Below are positions 1 to 6,795 of a stretch of DNA of 13,012 nucleotides, in pieces. The translations under genes and the position numbers were made by a program. This stretch comes from BS750m-G4 sp964472195 (lineage in GTDB: Bacteria > Bacteroidota > Ignavibacteria > Tepidaquicellales > Tepidaquicellaceae). Each line of letters begins with the position of its first letter. The stretch's first letter is position 1. Below the pieces are notes generated by a model. That model did no database searches, was not told the DNA's origin, and saw only the letters and a program-made list of their open reading frames with translations. The stretch is taken from the NCBI GenBank assembly GCA_964472195.1, contig CAYYJH010000080.1, forward strand, positions 1-13,012, in the 5' to 3' direction.

Positions 1-35
1 AAAACTTTTATAACTTAGCAGTAAACGAGTTATAA
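1..35 (+). CDS. Possible 3' tip of an upstream gene (partial)
   Basis: One of the three forward frames stays open from position 3 and stops with TAA at 33-35, reading NFYNLAVNEL. The stop lies 10 bp before the ATG of the ABC ATPase at 46, which is ordinary operon spacing. ABC-2-type ATPases are often preceded or followed by their permease, so a permease end is conceivable, but ten codons cannot identify anything. The other two forward frames stop even earlier. This is a weak call based on spacing only. Confidence 0.25.
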   Translation, partial: NFYNLAVNEL

Positions 36-45
36 AGTTTTCTTA

Positions 46-804
46 ATGATACGAGTAAATAATCTTACAAAAAAATACTCACCTCAGGTTACTGCCTTGG
101 ATAATGTTTCATTCGAAATTAATAAAGGTGAAATATGTGGTTATATCGGTACTAACGGTGCAGGGAAAACAACGACTGTTAAAATACTAATCGGAGCCCT
201 TGAGTATGACAGCGGGGAAGCACTTGTCGAAGGTATTAACGTAAGAGAAAATCCAATTGAGGTAAAAAAGATAATTGGTTATGTTCCCGAATCAGCGAAC
301 CTTTTTAATGCGTTAACTGCCTCCGAATATCTTGATTTTATAGGAACAATACATGAAATTGAAAAAGCTGCTCTAAAAAGAAGAGTAGATTACTTTGCAG
401 AGTTATTTGGATTCACTGAACATCTTCAGGAAGCGATAGGTACTTTATCCAAAGGAAACAAGCAGAAGGTTTTAATAACTTCTGCACTTTTCCATGACCC
501 GCATGTTATATTCTTTGATGAACCACTCAGCGGACTCGATGCTAACGCGATTTTTGTGTTTCAGGATATTGTCAGCACTCTTGCTTCAAAGAATAAGACT
601 ATCTTCTATTGCTCACACCTGCTCGATACGATTGAAAAAATATCTACAAAGATAATCCTGTTGGAAAACGGTAAAGTAAAATTCGACACAAAGACTGATG
701 AATTAAAACACTCGAAGGATTTTACGAGTCTTGAGAATTTATTCAGGAGTATGAAGAGTGATAGTGAAATTAAAAAGTTTTCCTATGAAGATATTTTTAA
801 TTAG
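46..804 (+). CDS. ABC-2-type transporter ATP-binding protein
   Basis: This 252-residue protein is a complete nucleotide-binding domain that would power an ABC transporter at the inner membrane. Walker A is GTNGAGKTT (residues 35-43). The Q-loop region reads GYVPES (78-83), with Glu in place of Gln, as is common in the CcmA/EcsA-like (COG1131) group. The signature is LSKGNKQ (134-140), Walker B with the catalytic Glu is VIFFDEP (154-160), the D-loop is SGLD (162-165), and the H-loop His is H191. No membrane segment is fused, so a separate permease is needed; none follows, so it probably lies upstream of the window. No Shine-Dalgarno is visible before the ATG. The last 20 bp overlap the start of the next gene, suggesting translational coupling. 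The substrate cannot be read from the sequence; class assignment is secure. Confidence 0.9.
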   Translation: MIRVNNLTKKYSPQVTALDNVSFEINKGEICGYIGTNGAGKTTTVKILIGALEYDSGEALVEGINVRENPIEVKKIIGYVPESANLFNALTASEYLDFIGTIHEIEKAALKRRVDYFAELFGFTEHLQEAIGTLSKGNKQKVLITSALFHDPHVIFFDEPLSGLDANAIFVFQDIVSTLASKNKTIFYCSHLLDTIEKISTKIILLENGKVKFDTKTDELKHSKDFTSLENLFRSMKSDSEIKKFSYEDIFN

Positions 805-2695
805 CTGTATCGTCTTCGCATCGGTTTTCTGTATTAATGTGTCTGCTCAGATTTTACAGCTTCAACCTGATTCTATTCCCCAAAATGATTACCTCTTAAC
901 GAATTTTGAAAACAATTCCAATTCTTCAAATCTAATTTCGAAAATTGATTTTGATATAAACATCAGAAAGTTTAATATATACTTAAGAAATAATTTTACT
1001 TCAGACGTTACAAAGCTGAGTGAGAAGTTTTTTCGGGATTATAACGATTTAGAATTTATTACTACTTATTCACTGCATCCAAATTTTTTCGCTGGAGTCG
1101 GGGTACAGAGTGAAATACTGTCTGACCAAAGGAATGTCGAAATTAATAAAAACAATAATTATTTTTATTTTGCGAATGTAGATTTCATTCCAATTCCCAA
1201 AATATTTGTTAATTCAAAATTAGGCTATAAAAGGGAAGACCAAATAGGGGAGCTTAATACGGGTTTTCACGGTGACATCAAATCCGAATTCGTAGCCCTG
1301 AACATACAGGATTATATATCAGATGGAAGACTTGATATGAGTTATGAAAATCTGAATCAAAAAATACATTACAATTTTGAGATAAATTCGGAAGTGTATA
1401 AAAGATTTACGGAAAATGCAGATAACAATTCTATTATAAGAGCGTTTAATACACGAAATGATTTTTATATTCCGGCTACAACAACTATTGCAAATACTTA
1501 TAACATTAAGAACAATATTCAAACCCGGTTTGAGAACCATGTTTACTTAGGTGATGAACTCAGATATTTTTTCGCTAAAAATTTTCTGTTTGGTTTTTCA
1601 GGAGTGTTTCTCACAAAAAATATTTTATTTGAGTATAAATATAAACCCTCGCCAGCGAATGTGATATTTGAAAACATATACGATTCAAAAGTATTTGAAA
1701 ACAATCTTGAAGCTAATGCCAGGCTCGAGTATTCGAGTATGAATTTGTTTTCAAGATTGCAAATATCGTACTCGGAACGTTCCGAGAACCATGAATTAAT
1801 AAATAAAGATGGTTTGACACAGTCGCAAATACGGGAATTGGAAAAGACCGAAAAGAACAAGAATAACAACAGCCAGACTACGTCGTTGTTTCTTGAAGCG
1901 AAGTACAGGTTAACCAATACAAATTCATTTAAGTTTATTGGTTCATCTTCTATCCTAAAATATGATACTGACAGCGATGAGAATTTTGACGATAGGGATG
2001 AAGTTACAGTCATTGGTTCTTTATCGCATGAATACAACAATCTGAGGAATTTTAATGTTGAGACGACCTTTGAAATAAATATAGCTACTCTTGCCTATCT
2101 TTTTCAGGAAAGAAGTTCGAACAACAATGTCAACAGGATTTATAAACTAACGTCGAAGAGTAACTTTTCCCCTTTGGAAAATCTATTAACGGTAAATTCT
2201 TTTGAAGTCCTGGCAAATTATACGGTTTATGATTTTGAAGACCTTATATCACAGATACAAAGTTTTTCATACAGGCAATTGAGCTTAAAAGATTCTGTGT
2301 TTTACAATCTTACAAGAAGATTATCTTTTGAAGTATTTAGTGATATTAAAATTTATGAGCAAGGCGAATTCAACGATAAGGATTTTTCCGTAAGACCTCT
2401 TCGATATTTCGACGAGCGAAAAATAAATTCTCAGGTTAGTTATTTATTTTACGATTTTTTAAGAATATCTTTAGGATATAGTTATTTTGTTCAAAAAACA
2501 TTCGAGTTTGATGAAGGAGAAAAAAAACTCAAACAAACAATCAGAAATTATGGACCGTTAGGCAAAATCTCGATCATTCTTAATAATAATTCGAGTATCG
2601 ATGTATCAGCGAGTAAAGACTATCTGAGATCGGATGATGGAACGATTAACAGTGCTACTGAGACGGTTCTTATAAATATCTTGTGGAATATTTAG
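785..2695 (+). CDS. Secreted outer-membrane beta-barrel-like protein, unknown function
   Basis: I do not recognise a named family. I chose the ATG at 785 because it begins directly with a signal peptide, MKIFLISCIVFASVFCINVSAQ, with a likely cut after Ser-Ala; an in-frame GTG at 758 would add nine residues in front of it. The mature part (about 614 residues) has no further hydrophobic helix. It is rich in Asn, Ser, Tyr and Phe with many short alternating polar/hydrophobic stretches, as in outer-membrane barrels. The final segment, VLINILWNI, alternates like a closing strand, although it does not end in the usual Phe/Tyr/Trp. A charged Lys/Asn-rich stretch near residues 350-365 (EKTEKNKNNN) looks like a surface loop. 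No TonB plug is apparent. It overlaps the ABC ATPase by 20 bp and sits 25 bp before the HATPase gene, so the three are probably co-transcribed. Confidence 0.7.
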   Translation: MKIFLISCIVFASVFCINVSAQILQLQPDSIPQNDYLLTNFENNSNSSNLISKIDFDINIRKFNIYLRNNFTSDVTKLSEKFFRDYNDLEFITTYSLHPNFFAGVGVQSEILSDQRNVEINKNNNYFYFANVDFIPIPKIFVNSKLGYKREDQIGELNTGFHGDIKSEFVALNIQDYISDGRLDMSYENLNQKIHYNFEINSEVYKRFTENADNNSIIRAFNTRNDFYIPATTTIANTYNIKNNIQTRFENHVYLGDELRYFFAKNFLFGFSGVFLTKNILFEYKYKPSPANVIFENIYDSKVFENNLEANARLEYSSMNLFSRLQISYSERSENHELINKDGLTQSQIRELEKTEKNKNNNSQTTSLFLEAKYRLTNTNSFKFIGSSSILKYDTDSDENFDDRDEVTVIGSLSHEYNNLRNFNVETTFEINIATLAYLFQERSSNNNVNRIYKLTSKSNFSPLENLLTVNSFEVLANYTVYDFEDLISQIQSFSYRQLSLKDSVFYNLTRRLSFEVFSDIKIYEQGEFNDKDFSVRPLRYFDERKINSQVSYLFYDFLRISLGYSYFVQKTFEFDEGEKKLKQTIRNYGPLGKISIILNNNSSIDVSASKDYLRSDDGTINSATETVLINILWNI

Positions 2696-2720
2696 TAAAA
2701 GTAAAAATCTTAAAGTAATT

Positions 2721-3143
2721 TTGAAAAGTTTTAGCATAGTTATAGTGAGTGACAAATCAGAAATTCACAAAGTTGAGAAACTTCTGGAAGAAGTAAATAA
2801 TGAATGCGCTCTTGAGATGCAAAAGTTTGTAAATTTTCAGATAGCTGTTTCCGAAGCGCTCGTAAATGCTATTGTTCATGGGAATAAAGAAGATAAAAAT
2901 AAAAATGTGTTTTGCGATATAGAATGTACAGATAAATACATGACTGTGAGAATAAAAGATGAGGGTGAAGGTTTTGATTTAAATGGAATTCCGGATCCAA
3001 CCAATAAAGAAAACATACTAAAAGAACACGGGCGTGGAATTTATATCATCAGATCACTCGTCGATGAATACGAATGCATTACCTCTGATAAGGGAACTGA
3101 AATGATTTTGAAAGTGAAAAAAGTAAAAGAGACACCATTATAA
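2721..3143 (+). CDS. RsbW/SpoIIAB-like anti-sigma ATPase (HATPase_c_2)
   Basis: This 140-residue protein is a stand-alone GHKL ATP-binding domain of the anti-sigma-factor serine kinase type. The N-box is visible as SEALVNAIVHGN (residues 44-55), with the Mg-binding Asn at 49. The G1 box is DEGEGFD (80-86), and the G2 region is HGRGIYIIRSLVD (103-115). The C-terminal strand GTEMILKVKK completes the fold. There is no receiver, PAS or PP2C domain, and the length is typical of the family. In this family the protein binds a sigma factor or phosphorylates an STAS-domain antagonist; neither partner is in view. The start is TTG at 2721, which places the first strand (KSFSIVIVSD) correctly; no ATG gives a full domain. 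The gene follows the barrel gene by 25 bp, so it is probably in that operon. The fold is secure, the partner unknown. Confidence 0.85.
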   Translation: MKSFSIVIVSDKSEIHKVEKLLEEVNNECALEMQKFVNFQIAVSEALVNAIVHGNKEDKNKNVFCDIECTDKYMTVRIKDEGEGFDLNGIPDPTNKENILKEHGRGIYIIRSLVDEYECITSDKGTEMILKVKKVKETPL

Positions 3144-3156
3144 AATGATGTCTCTT
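3127..3156 (-). terminator. Hairpin terminator for mdh, overlapping the HATPase gene end
   Basis: AAGAGACA (3127-3134) pairs with TGTCTCTT (3149-3156), and the stem continues inward by four more pairs after one C/A mismatch, leaving a 4-nt loop. Read on the minus strand, the stem is followed by TTTTACTTTTTC, a U-rich tail fitting rho-independent termination of mdh, whose stop codon is 25 bp away. On the plus strand the tail is not T-rich, so termination of the converging HATPase transcript is less certain. The left arm lies inside the last codons of the HATPase gene. Confidence 0.6.
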
Positions 3157-3180
3157 ATAAAAAGAAAGGATCTTTACGAT

Positions 3181-4113
3181 TTATTTATTCATATTGTCAT
3201 AAATTGTCATAACTTCTTTGACCGACGCGGCAGATTTCTTCACTAATTCCATTTCATCCTCATTCAGATTAAGTTCAATAATTTTTTCAATTCCATCTTT
3301 ACCGAGTATCACGGGAACACCCATGTAGACCTCATTCAATCCATATTCACCTGTTAGCCATGAACATACCGGGAATATACGTTTCTGGTCTTTAACAATT
3401 GCTTCAACCATTTGGGCGACCCCGGCTGCCGGTGCATACCAGGCTGAAGTTCCCATTAATTTAACAATTTCACCTCCGCCTTTCTTTGTTCTTTCAATAA
3501 TTGCGGTTAGTTTTTCACCATCGACAAATTCCGTAATAGGGATACCGCTAACGGTAGTGTATCTTGGCAACGGAACCATTGTATCACCATGCCCACCGAG
3601 GAGCATAGCTTGTATGTCTTTCGGTGAACAATTTATTTCACTTGCAAGGAACGCTCTGAAGCGAGCTGTGTCAAGAATTCCTGCCATACCGAACACTTTA
3701 TTAGAAGGAAGCTTTGAGGTTAAATATGCACAATATGACATGACATCGAGTGGATTTGCTACCATCAAGATAATTGTGTTTGGAGAATGCTTGATAACAT
3801 TTTCTGTAACTGATTTTACGATACCGGCGTTTGTCGAAATAAGATCATCACGACTCATACCGGGTTTCCTTGGCAGACCGGAAGTAATTACTACAACATC
3901 TGAGTTAGCCGTTAATGAATAATCATTGGTAGTACCTTTAACTCGTGTATCGTATATGTTTACAGGTGCTGTTTGCCAAAGGTCTAAAGCTTTACCTTCG
4001 GAAATTCCTTCTTTTACGTCAAGAAGAATCACTTCATTGGCAAGCTCTCGCCTTGCAATTTCGTCTGCGCAGGTCGCTCCAACGTTTCCTGCTCCTATAA
4101 CTGAGATTTTCAT
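3181..4113 (-). CDS. mdh: Malate dehydrogenase, LDH-like (type 3)
   Basis: This 310-residue cytoplasmic enzyme interconverts malate and oxaloacetate with NAD in the TCA cycle. The dinucleotide loop is GAGNVG (residues 7-12), and Asp32 at the end of beta-2 fits NAD rather than NADP. The mobile substrate loop GLPRKPGMSRDD carries both substrate arginines (R82, R88), and Arg at the first position marks malate rather than lactate specificity. Asn120 (VANPLD), Asp148 and Arg151 (ILDTARFR) and the catalytic His175 (GGHGD) are all present. Length and motifs match the short LDH-like MDHs common in Chlorobi, Bacteroidetes and Chloroflexi. The ATG at 4113 is the only start giving the intact Rossmann strand. 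It lies downstream of rplU-rpmA but is separated by a strong terminator, and no clear Shine-Dalgarno precedes it. Confidence 0.97.
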   Translation of the reverse strand: MKISVIGAGNVGATCADEIARRELANEVILLDVKEGISEGKALDLWQTAPVNIYDTRVKGTTNDYSLTANSDVVVITSGLPRKPGMSRDDLISTNAGIVKSVTENVIKHSPNTIILMVANPLDVMSYCAYLTSKLPSNKVFGMAGILDTARFRAFLASEINCSPKDIQAMLLGGHGDTMVPLPRYTTVSGIPITEFVDGEKLTAIIERTKKGGGEIVKLMGTSAWYAPAAGVAQMVEAIVKDQKRIFPVCSWLTGEYGLNEVYMGVPVILGKDGIEKIIELNLNEDEMELVKKSAASVKEVMTIYDNMNK

Positions 4114-4143
4114 ATTGGTATTATTTAAGTTTAAGAAATAAAA

Positions 4144-4175
4144 AAAGGTTATTCCGATTTTTCGGAATAACCTTT
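4144..4175 (-). terminator. Strong intrinsic terminator after rplU-rpmA
   Basis: AAAGGTTATTCCG (4144-4156) and CGGAATAACCTTT (4163-4175) form a perfect 13-bp stem around a 6-nt loop. On the minus strand the stem is followed by TTTTTTTATTT, the expected U tract. It begins 22 bp after the rpmA stop and ends about 30 bp before the mdh start, so it should separate the ribosomal-protein transcript from mdh unless there is read-through. Confidence 0.88.
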
Positions 4176-4197
4176 GTATTAGTAGAAGTACTAAATA

Positions 4198-4458
4198 CTA
4201 TCCTTTTTCGAGTGGTAAAACATTTAAAATTTTTCTTCCAGCTTTATTTGTGAATTTTACGGTACCATCAATAAGAGAAAATATCGTGTGGTCTCTTCCT
4301 AATCCAACGTTTTTACCCGGTTTGAACTTTGTTCCTCTCTGCCTTACCAGGATGTTTCCTGCTTTTACTAATTCTCCTCCGAACCTTTTTACTCCGAGTC
4401 TTTTAGATTGAGAATCTCTTCCGTTTTTTGAACTTCCAAGTCCTTTCTTATGTGCCAT
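4198..4458 (-). CDS. rpmA: 50S ribosomal protein L27 (bL27)
   Basis: This 86-residue protein is a component of the large ribosomal subunit. The N-terminus is MAHKKGLGSSKNGRDSQSKR (residues 1-20), the flexible tail that reaches toward the peptidyl-transferase centre. It begins directly at MAHKKG, so the cleavable extension seen in Firmicutes L27 is absent. The core motifs GNILVRQRGTKFKPG (34-48) and GLGRDHTIF (52-60) are standard. Length is normal. A clear Shine-Dalgarno sits before the ATG. It follows rplU by 79 bp in the conserved rplU-rpmA order, and a strong terminator follows it. Confidence 0.98.
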   Translation of the reverse strand: MAHKKGLGSSKNGRDSQSKRLGVKRFGGELVKAGNILVRQRGTKFKPGKNVGLGRDHTIFSLIDGTVKFTNKAGRKILNVLPLEKG

Positions 4459-4465
4459 TAGTGTA

Positions 4466-4472
4466 ACTCCTT
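4466..4472 (-). promoter_or_regulatory. Shine-Dalgarno site of rpmA
   Basis: The minus strand reads AAGGAGT here, with GGAG 8 nt before the rpmA ATG. This is notable because almost no other gene in the window has a recognisable Shine-Dalgarno; most leaders are simply A/T-rich. Confidence 0.8.
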
Positions 4473-4537
4473 AATATAAAATTATTGTTTTGGATTTAAT
4501 TTTTCAATGAATAACAAATTGACTATGTAACTAATTT

Positions 4538-4846
4538 CTACGATATTTTATCAATCGAAATCTGAGTATACTGCTGCCTGTGACCTTTTCTTACCTGATA
4601 TCCCTTTCTCTTTTTCTTCTTAAAGACTATGACTTTATCATCTTTTACATGGTCAAGAACAGTTGCTTTTACCTTTTTTTTCAGTACAGGTGCCCCTACT
4701 TCGAATGATTTATCATCCGCTGAGAACATAAGTACTTTATCGAATGAGACTTTTTTACCGACTTCTTCGTTTATTCTTGGAACAAACAATTTCTGCTTTT
4801 CCTCAACTTTAAATTGATACCCCTTAATATCTACAATTGCGAACAT
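4538..4846 (-). CDS. rplU: 50S ribosomal protein L21 (bL21)
   Basis: This 102-residue protein binds 23S rRNA in the large ribosomal subunit. The N-terminus MFAIVDIKGYQFKVEE matches the usual L21 opening (ivetGGkQyrV), with Lys-Gly in place of the common Gly-Gly. The middle has VLMFSADDKSFEVGAPVL (residues 38-55), and the basic RNA-binding signature KKKKRKGYQVRKGHRQQYT spans 76-94. Length is ordinary. It is the first gene of a minus-strand rplU-rpmA unit and is divergent from the decarboxylase gene, with 232 bp between them that should hold both promoters. I could not pick a convincing -35/-10 pair for rplU. Confidence 0.98.
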   Translation of the reverse strand: MFAIVDIKGYQFKVEEKQKLFVPRINEEVGKKVSFDKVLMFSADDKSFEVGAPVLKKKVKATVLDHVKDDKVIVFKKKKRKGYQVRKGHRQQYTQISIDKIS

Positions 4847-5012
4847 AATTTCGTTTTAATAATTTTAAAAAATTGTTATCCTGTTTTGTTGAAAATTACC
4901 GAAATTAATTCTCTAAATTTCAGAAATTATTCCAGTAAAATAGAACAAGAAATATAGAAAAATCATAGCTAAGATTAAAGAGAATTTTTTATAAAAGCGG
5001 TTCAAAATAACA

Positions 5013-5041
5013 TTGAAAAATGATACAAAATTGTTGATAAT
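5013..5041 (+). promoter_or_regulatory. Sigma70-like promoter for the PLP decarboxylase gene
   Basis: TTGAAA (5013-5018) and GATAAT (5036-5041) are separated by exactly 17 bp. Each differs from the sigma70 consensus (TTGACA, TATAAT) at one position. Transcription would begin near 5048, giving a leader of about 30 nt to the ATG at 5079. It resembles housekeeping sigma70 promoters more than the TAnnTTTG type of Bacteroidetes. It is predicted only. Confidence 0.55.
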
Positions 5042-5078
5042 AAATTGTTAGCCAACTTAAATAAAAATTTGTGATACT

Positions 5079-6368
5079 ATGATTGAAAAAATCACGAATG
5101 AAAAAATGAATCGTGTATTTTGTAATGCAGTTACTAAAAACATGATTGACAGAGAAGATACGTCATTGGTTTTCTACGATATGTCATTCTTGAAAGAAAA
5201 GGTGAATGAATTGTTCCAATTGTTTCCCGGTTCAACTCTTAATGCAATTGCTGTTAAAGCTAATCCACTTGTGAATATACTTAAGTTTCTTAATTCTTTA
5301 AATACGGGTGTAGAAGTTGCGAGTCTGCCCGAACTTTATATAGCAGAGAGATCAGGTTTTCCTCCGGAGAAGATTGTATTTGATTCTCCTGCTAAAACCA
5401 TTCATGAACTTGAATATGCAATGAAACTTGGAGTAAATATAAATGCTGATTCATTAGATGTACTAAAAAGGATTGCAAAAATAAGAAAGGAATTTCAAAC
5501 AAAGAGCAGTTTTGGTATACGAATTAATCCTCAGGTTGGGGCGGGAACGATTCTTCCGACAAGTGTTGCAGGTGATTATTCTAAGTTTGGTGTTCCATTA
5601 AAGGAAAAGGAAGAAGAATTAACCCAGTGCTTTTTAGTATATGATTGGTTGAAAGGTGTTCATCTTCATATAGGCTCTCAGGGATGCCCGGTAAACCTTT
5701 TGGTGGATGGAGTCAAAGCTGTTTATGATTTTGTAATTGGAATGAACGATATTCTTAAGAAAAATAAAAAGGAAAAGCAGATAAACATTTTTGATATTGG
5801 GGGTGGGTTGCCTGTTTCTTACAGATCGGATGAAGAAGCTGTTACGATGTTAGATTACAGAGAAATGCTCGGTAATCACTGCAAGGGACTTTTCGGTGAT
5901 AAGTTTAAACTTATTACAGAGTTCGGAAGGTTTATTCATGCGAATGCCGGGTGGGTTGCTTCTCGTGTAGAATACATCAAAGTATGCGGAGGAGTTAAAA
6001 CTATAATGGTTCACAGTGGAGCAGATCTTTTTTTGAGAGAATGTTATCAACCGGAATACTGGCATCATGATATATCGGTTCTCGATTATGAAGGAAATCT
6101 TAAACGAGGGGAAAATAAGACCAAATATGTAATAGCGGGACCGCTTTGCTTTGCTGGTGATATTTTGTCAAGAGAGGTTGTGCTGCCAGAGGTCGAAGAA
6201 GGAGATTATGTATTAATTCACGATGCAGGTGCATATACTTTGAGCATGTGGTCACGGTATAACAGCAGGCAGGTCCCGAAAGTTATAGGTTATCATAATG
6301 ATGGAGAAAAGTTTGAAATACTAAAAGAGAGAGAGAGTTTAGAAGATGTGTTAGGATTTTGGAGTTAA
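5079..6368 (+). CDS. Fold-type III PLP-dependent decarboxylase (DAP/ornithine decarboxylase family)
   Basis: This 429-residue enzyme of the LysA/ODC family should remove a carboxylate from a basic or diamino acid in the cytoplasm. The PLP-binding lysine is K60 in AVKANP. Other family landmarks are NADS (122-125), HIGSQ (197-201, stacking on the PLP ring), the phosphate-binding GGG (241-243), EFGR (281-284, where most relatives have EPGR), GPLCFAGD (354-361) with C357 reaching in from the partner subunit, and DAGAY (382-386) with Y386. All catalytic positions are present, so it is likely active as a dimer. The substrate is uncertain: the general form resembles diaminopimelate decarboxylase, but the segment around residues 312-332 and SRYNSRQVP are unfamiliar to me, and no lysine or polyamine gene adjoins it. 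It appears monocistronic, with its own promoter upstream. Confidence 0.85.
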   Translation: MIEKITNEKMNRVFCNAVTKNMIDREDTSLVFYDMSFLKEKVNELFQLFPGSTLNAIAVKANPLVNILKFLNSLNTGVEVASLPELYIAERSGFPPEKIVFDSPAKTIHELEYAMKLGVNINADSLDVLKRIAKIRKEFQTKSSFGIRINPQVGAGTILPTSVAGDYSKFGVPLKEKEEELTQCFLVYDWLKGVHLHIGSQGCPVNLLVDGVKAVYDFVIGMNDILKKNKKEKQINIFDIGGGLPVSYRSDEEAVTMLDYREMLGNHCKGLFGDKFKLITEFGRFIHANAGWVASRVEYIKVCGGVKTIMVHSGADLFLRECYQPEYWHHDISVLDYEGNLKRGENKTKYVIAGPLCFAGDILSREVVLPEVEEGDYVLIHDAGAYTLSMWSRYNSRQVPKVIGYHNDGEKFEILKERESLEDVLGFWS

Positions 6369-6795
6369 GATTAGTTTATGATTTTATTTTTAAATCCTCT
6401 AAGTTAAAATTATCCAGATAGATACTTTCCGAAATTCTATAATCTATATAATTTTCTATAAATTTTAAATTTCCACCCAACTTAATTACTAATTCGGTTG
6501 CTATTCATTCATTTCCCAGCTTTTCGAAATTATTAAATTCACTCTCAAGCAATTTTCTACTTTGTGTTTTTTTGTCAAACGATTAAGATAAAGATTTTTT
6601 TCATCTATCCAGAATTAGTTTGTCCCTGTGAGAATTAAAACAGAAATAAAATTTGGTAATCCAACTGACTAATATCCGTAAATTTTTTCAGATATGATTT
6701 AAACATTCCGTTGCTTTTTCATAGAATTAACGTACTCGAAAAATTATATTTACTGTATACAAATTTATTTTTTATTAATAAAGAATACACACAAC
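6369..6795. other. 427-bp intergenic region without an intact gene
   Basis: This strongly AT-rich stretch separates the decarboxylase gene from the LolA-like gene. It holds no intact reading frame of useful length, no tRNA-like fold and no clear terminator. The left part (6376-6614) looks like the decayed end of a minus-strand gene, listed separately. The right part must contain the promoter of the LolA-like gene, but I found no convincing -35/-10 pair. Confidence 0.6.
6376..6614 (-). pseudogene. Candidate decayed gene remnant (frameshift plus internal stop)
   Basis: On the minus strand one frame reads in a protein-like way from 6582 to a TAA at 6376-6378, broken once by TGA at 6505-6507. 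It includes KLLESEFNNFEKLGNE before the stop, and IATELVIKLGGNLKFIENY and YLDNFNLEDLKIKS after it. A second frame (6614-6501) reads FWIDEKNLYLNRLTKKHKVE, and would join the first after a frameshift near 6548. The codon choice and amino-acid mix look coding rather than random AT-rich noise, but I recognise no family. It may instead be chance; confidence is low. Confidence 0.3.

Noticed and set aside
1319..2040. Two minus-strand open frames of 73 and 165 codons
   Set aside because: They lie wholly inside the barrel gene, have no signal or motif and read as Ser/Phe-rich antisense text; the plus frame has a signal peptide and operon context.
3557..4141. Plus-strand open frames of 121 and 71 codons
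   Set aside because: They are antisense to mdh, whose protein is unmistakable and complete.
4629..4817. Plus-strand frame of 62 codons
   Set aside because: It is antisense to rplU and has no recognisable feature.
5079..6368. Naming the decarboxylase lysA
   Set aside because: Family motifs are shared by several decarboxylases, EPGR is altered and there is no lysine-pathway neighbour.
6505..6507. TGA as a recoded (Sec or Trp) codon
   Set aside because: There is no recognisable SECIS-like hairpin after it and a frameshift is needed as well; other genes here use TAA and TAG stops normally, so decay is simpler.
6720..6795. Promoter before the LolA-like gene
   Set aside because: TATACA-like and TATATT-like boxes exist, but none has a -35 element at acceptable spacing; in such AT-rich DNA they are expected by chance.
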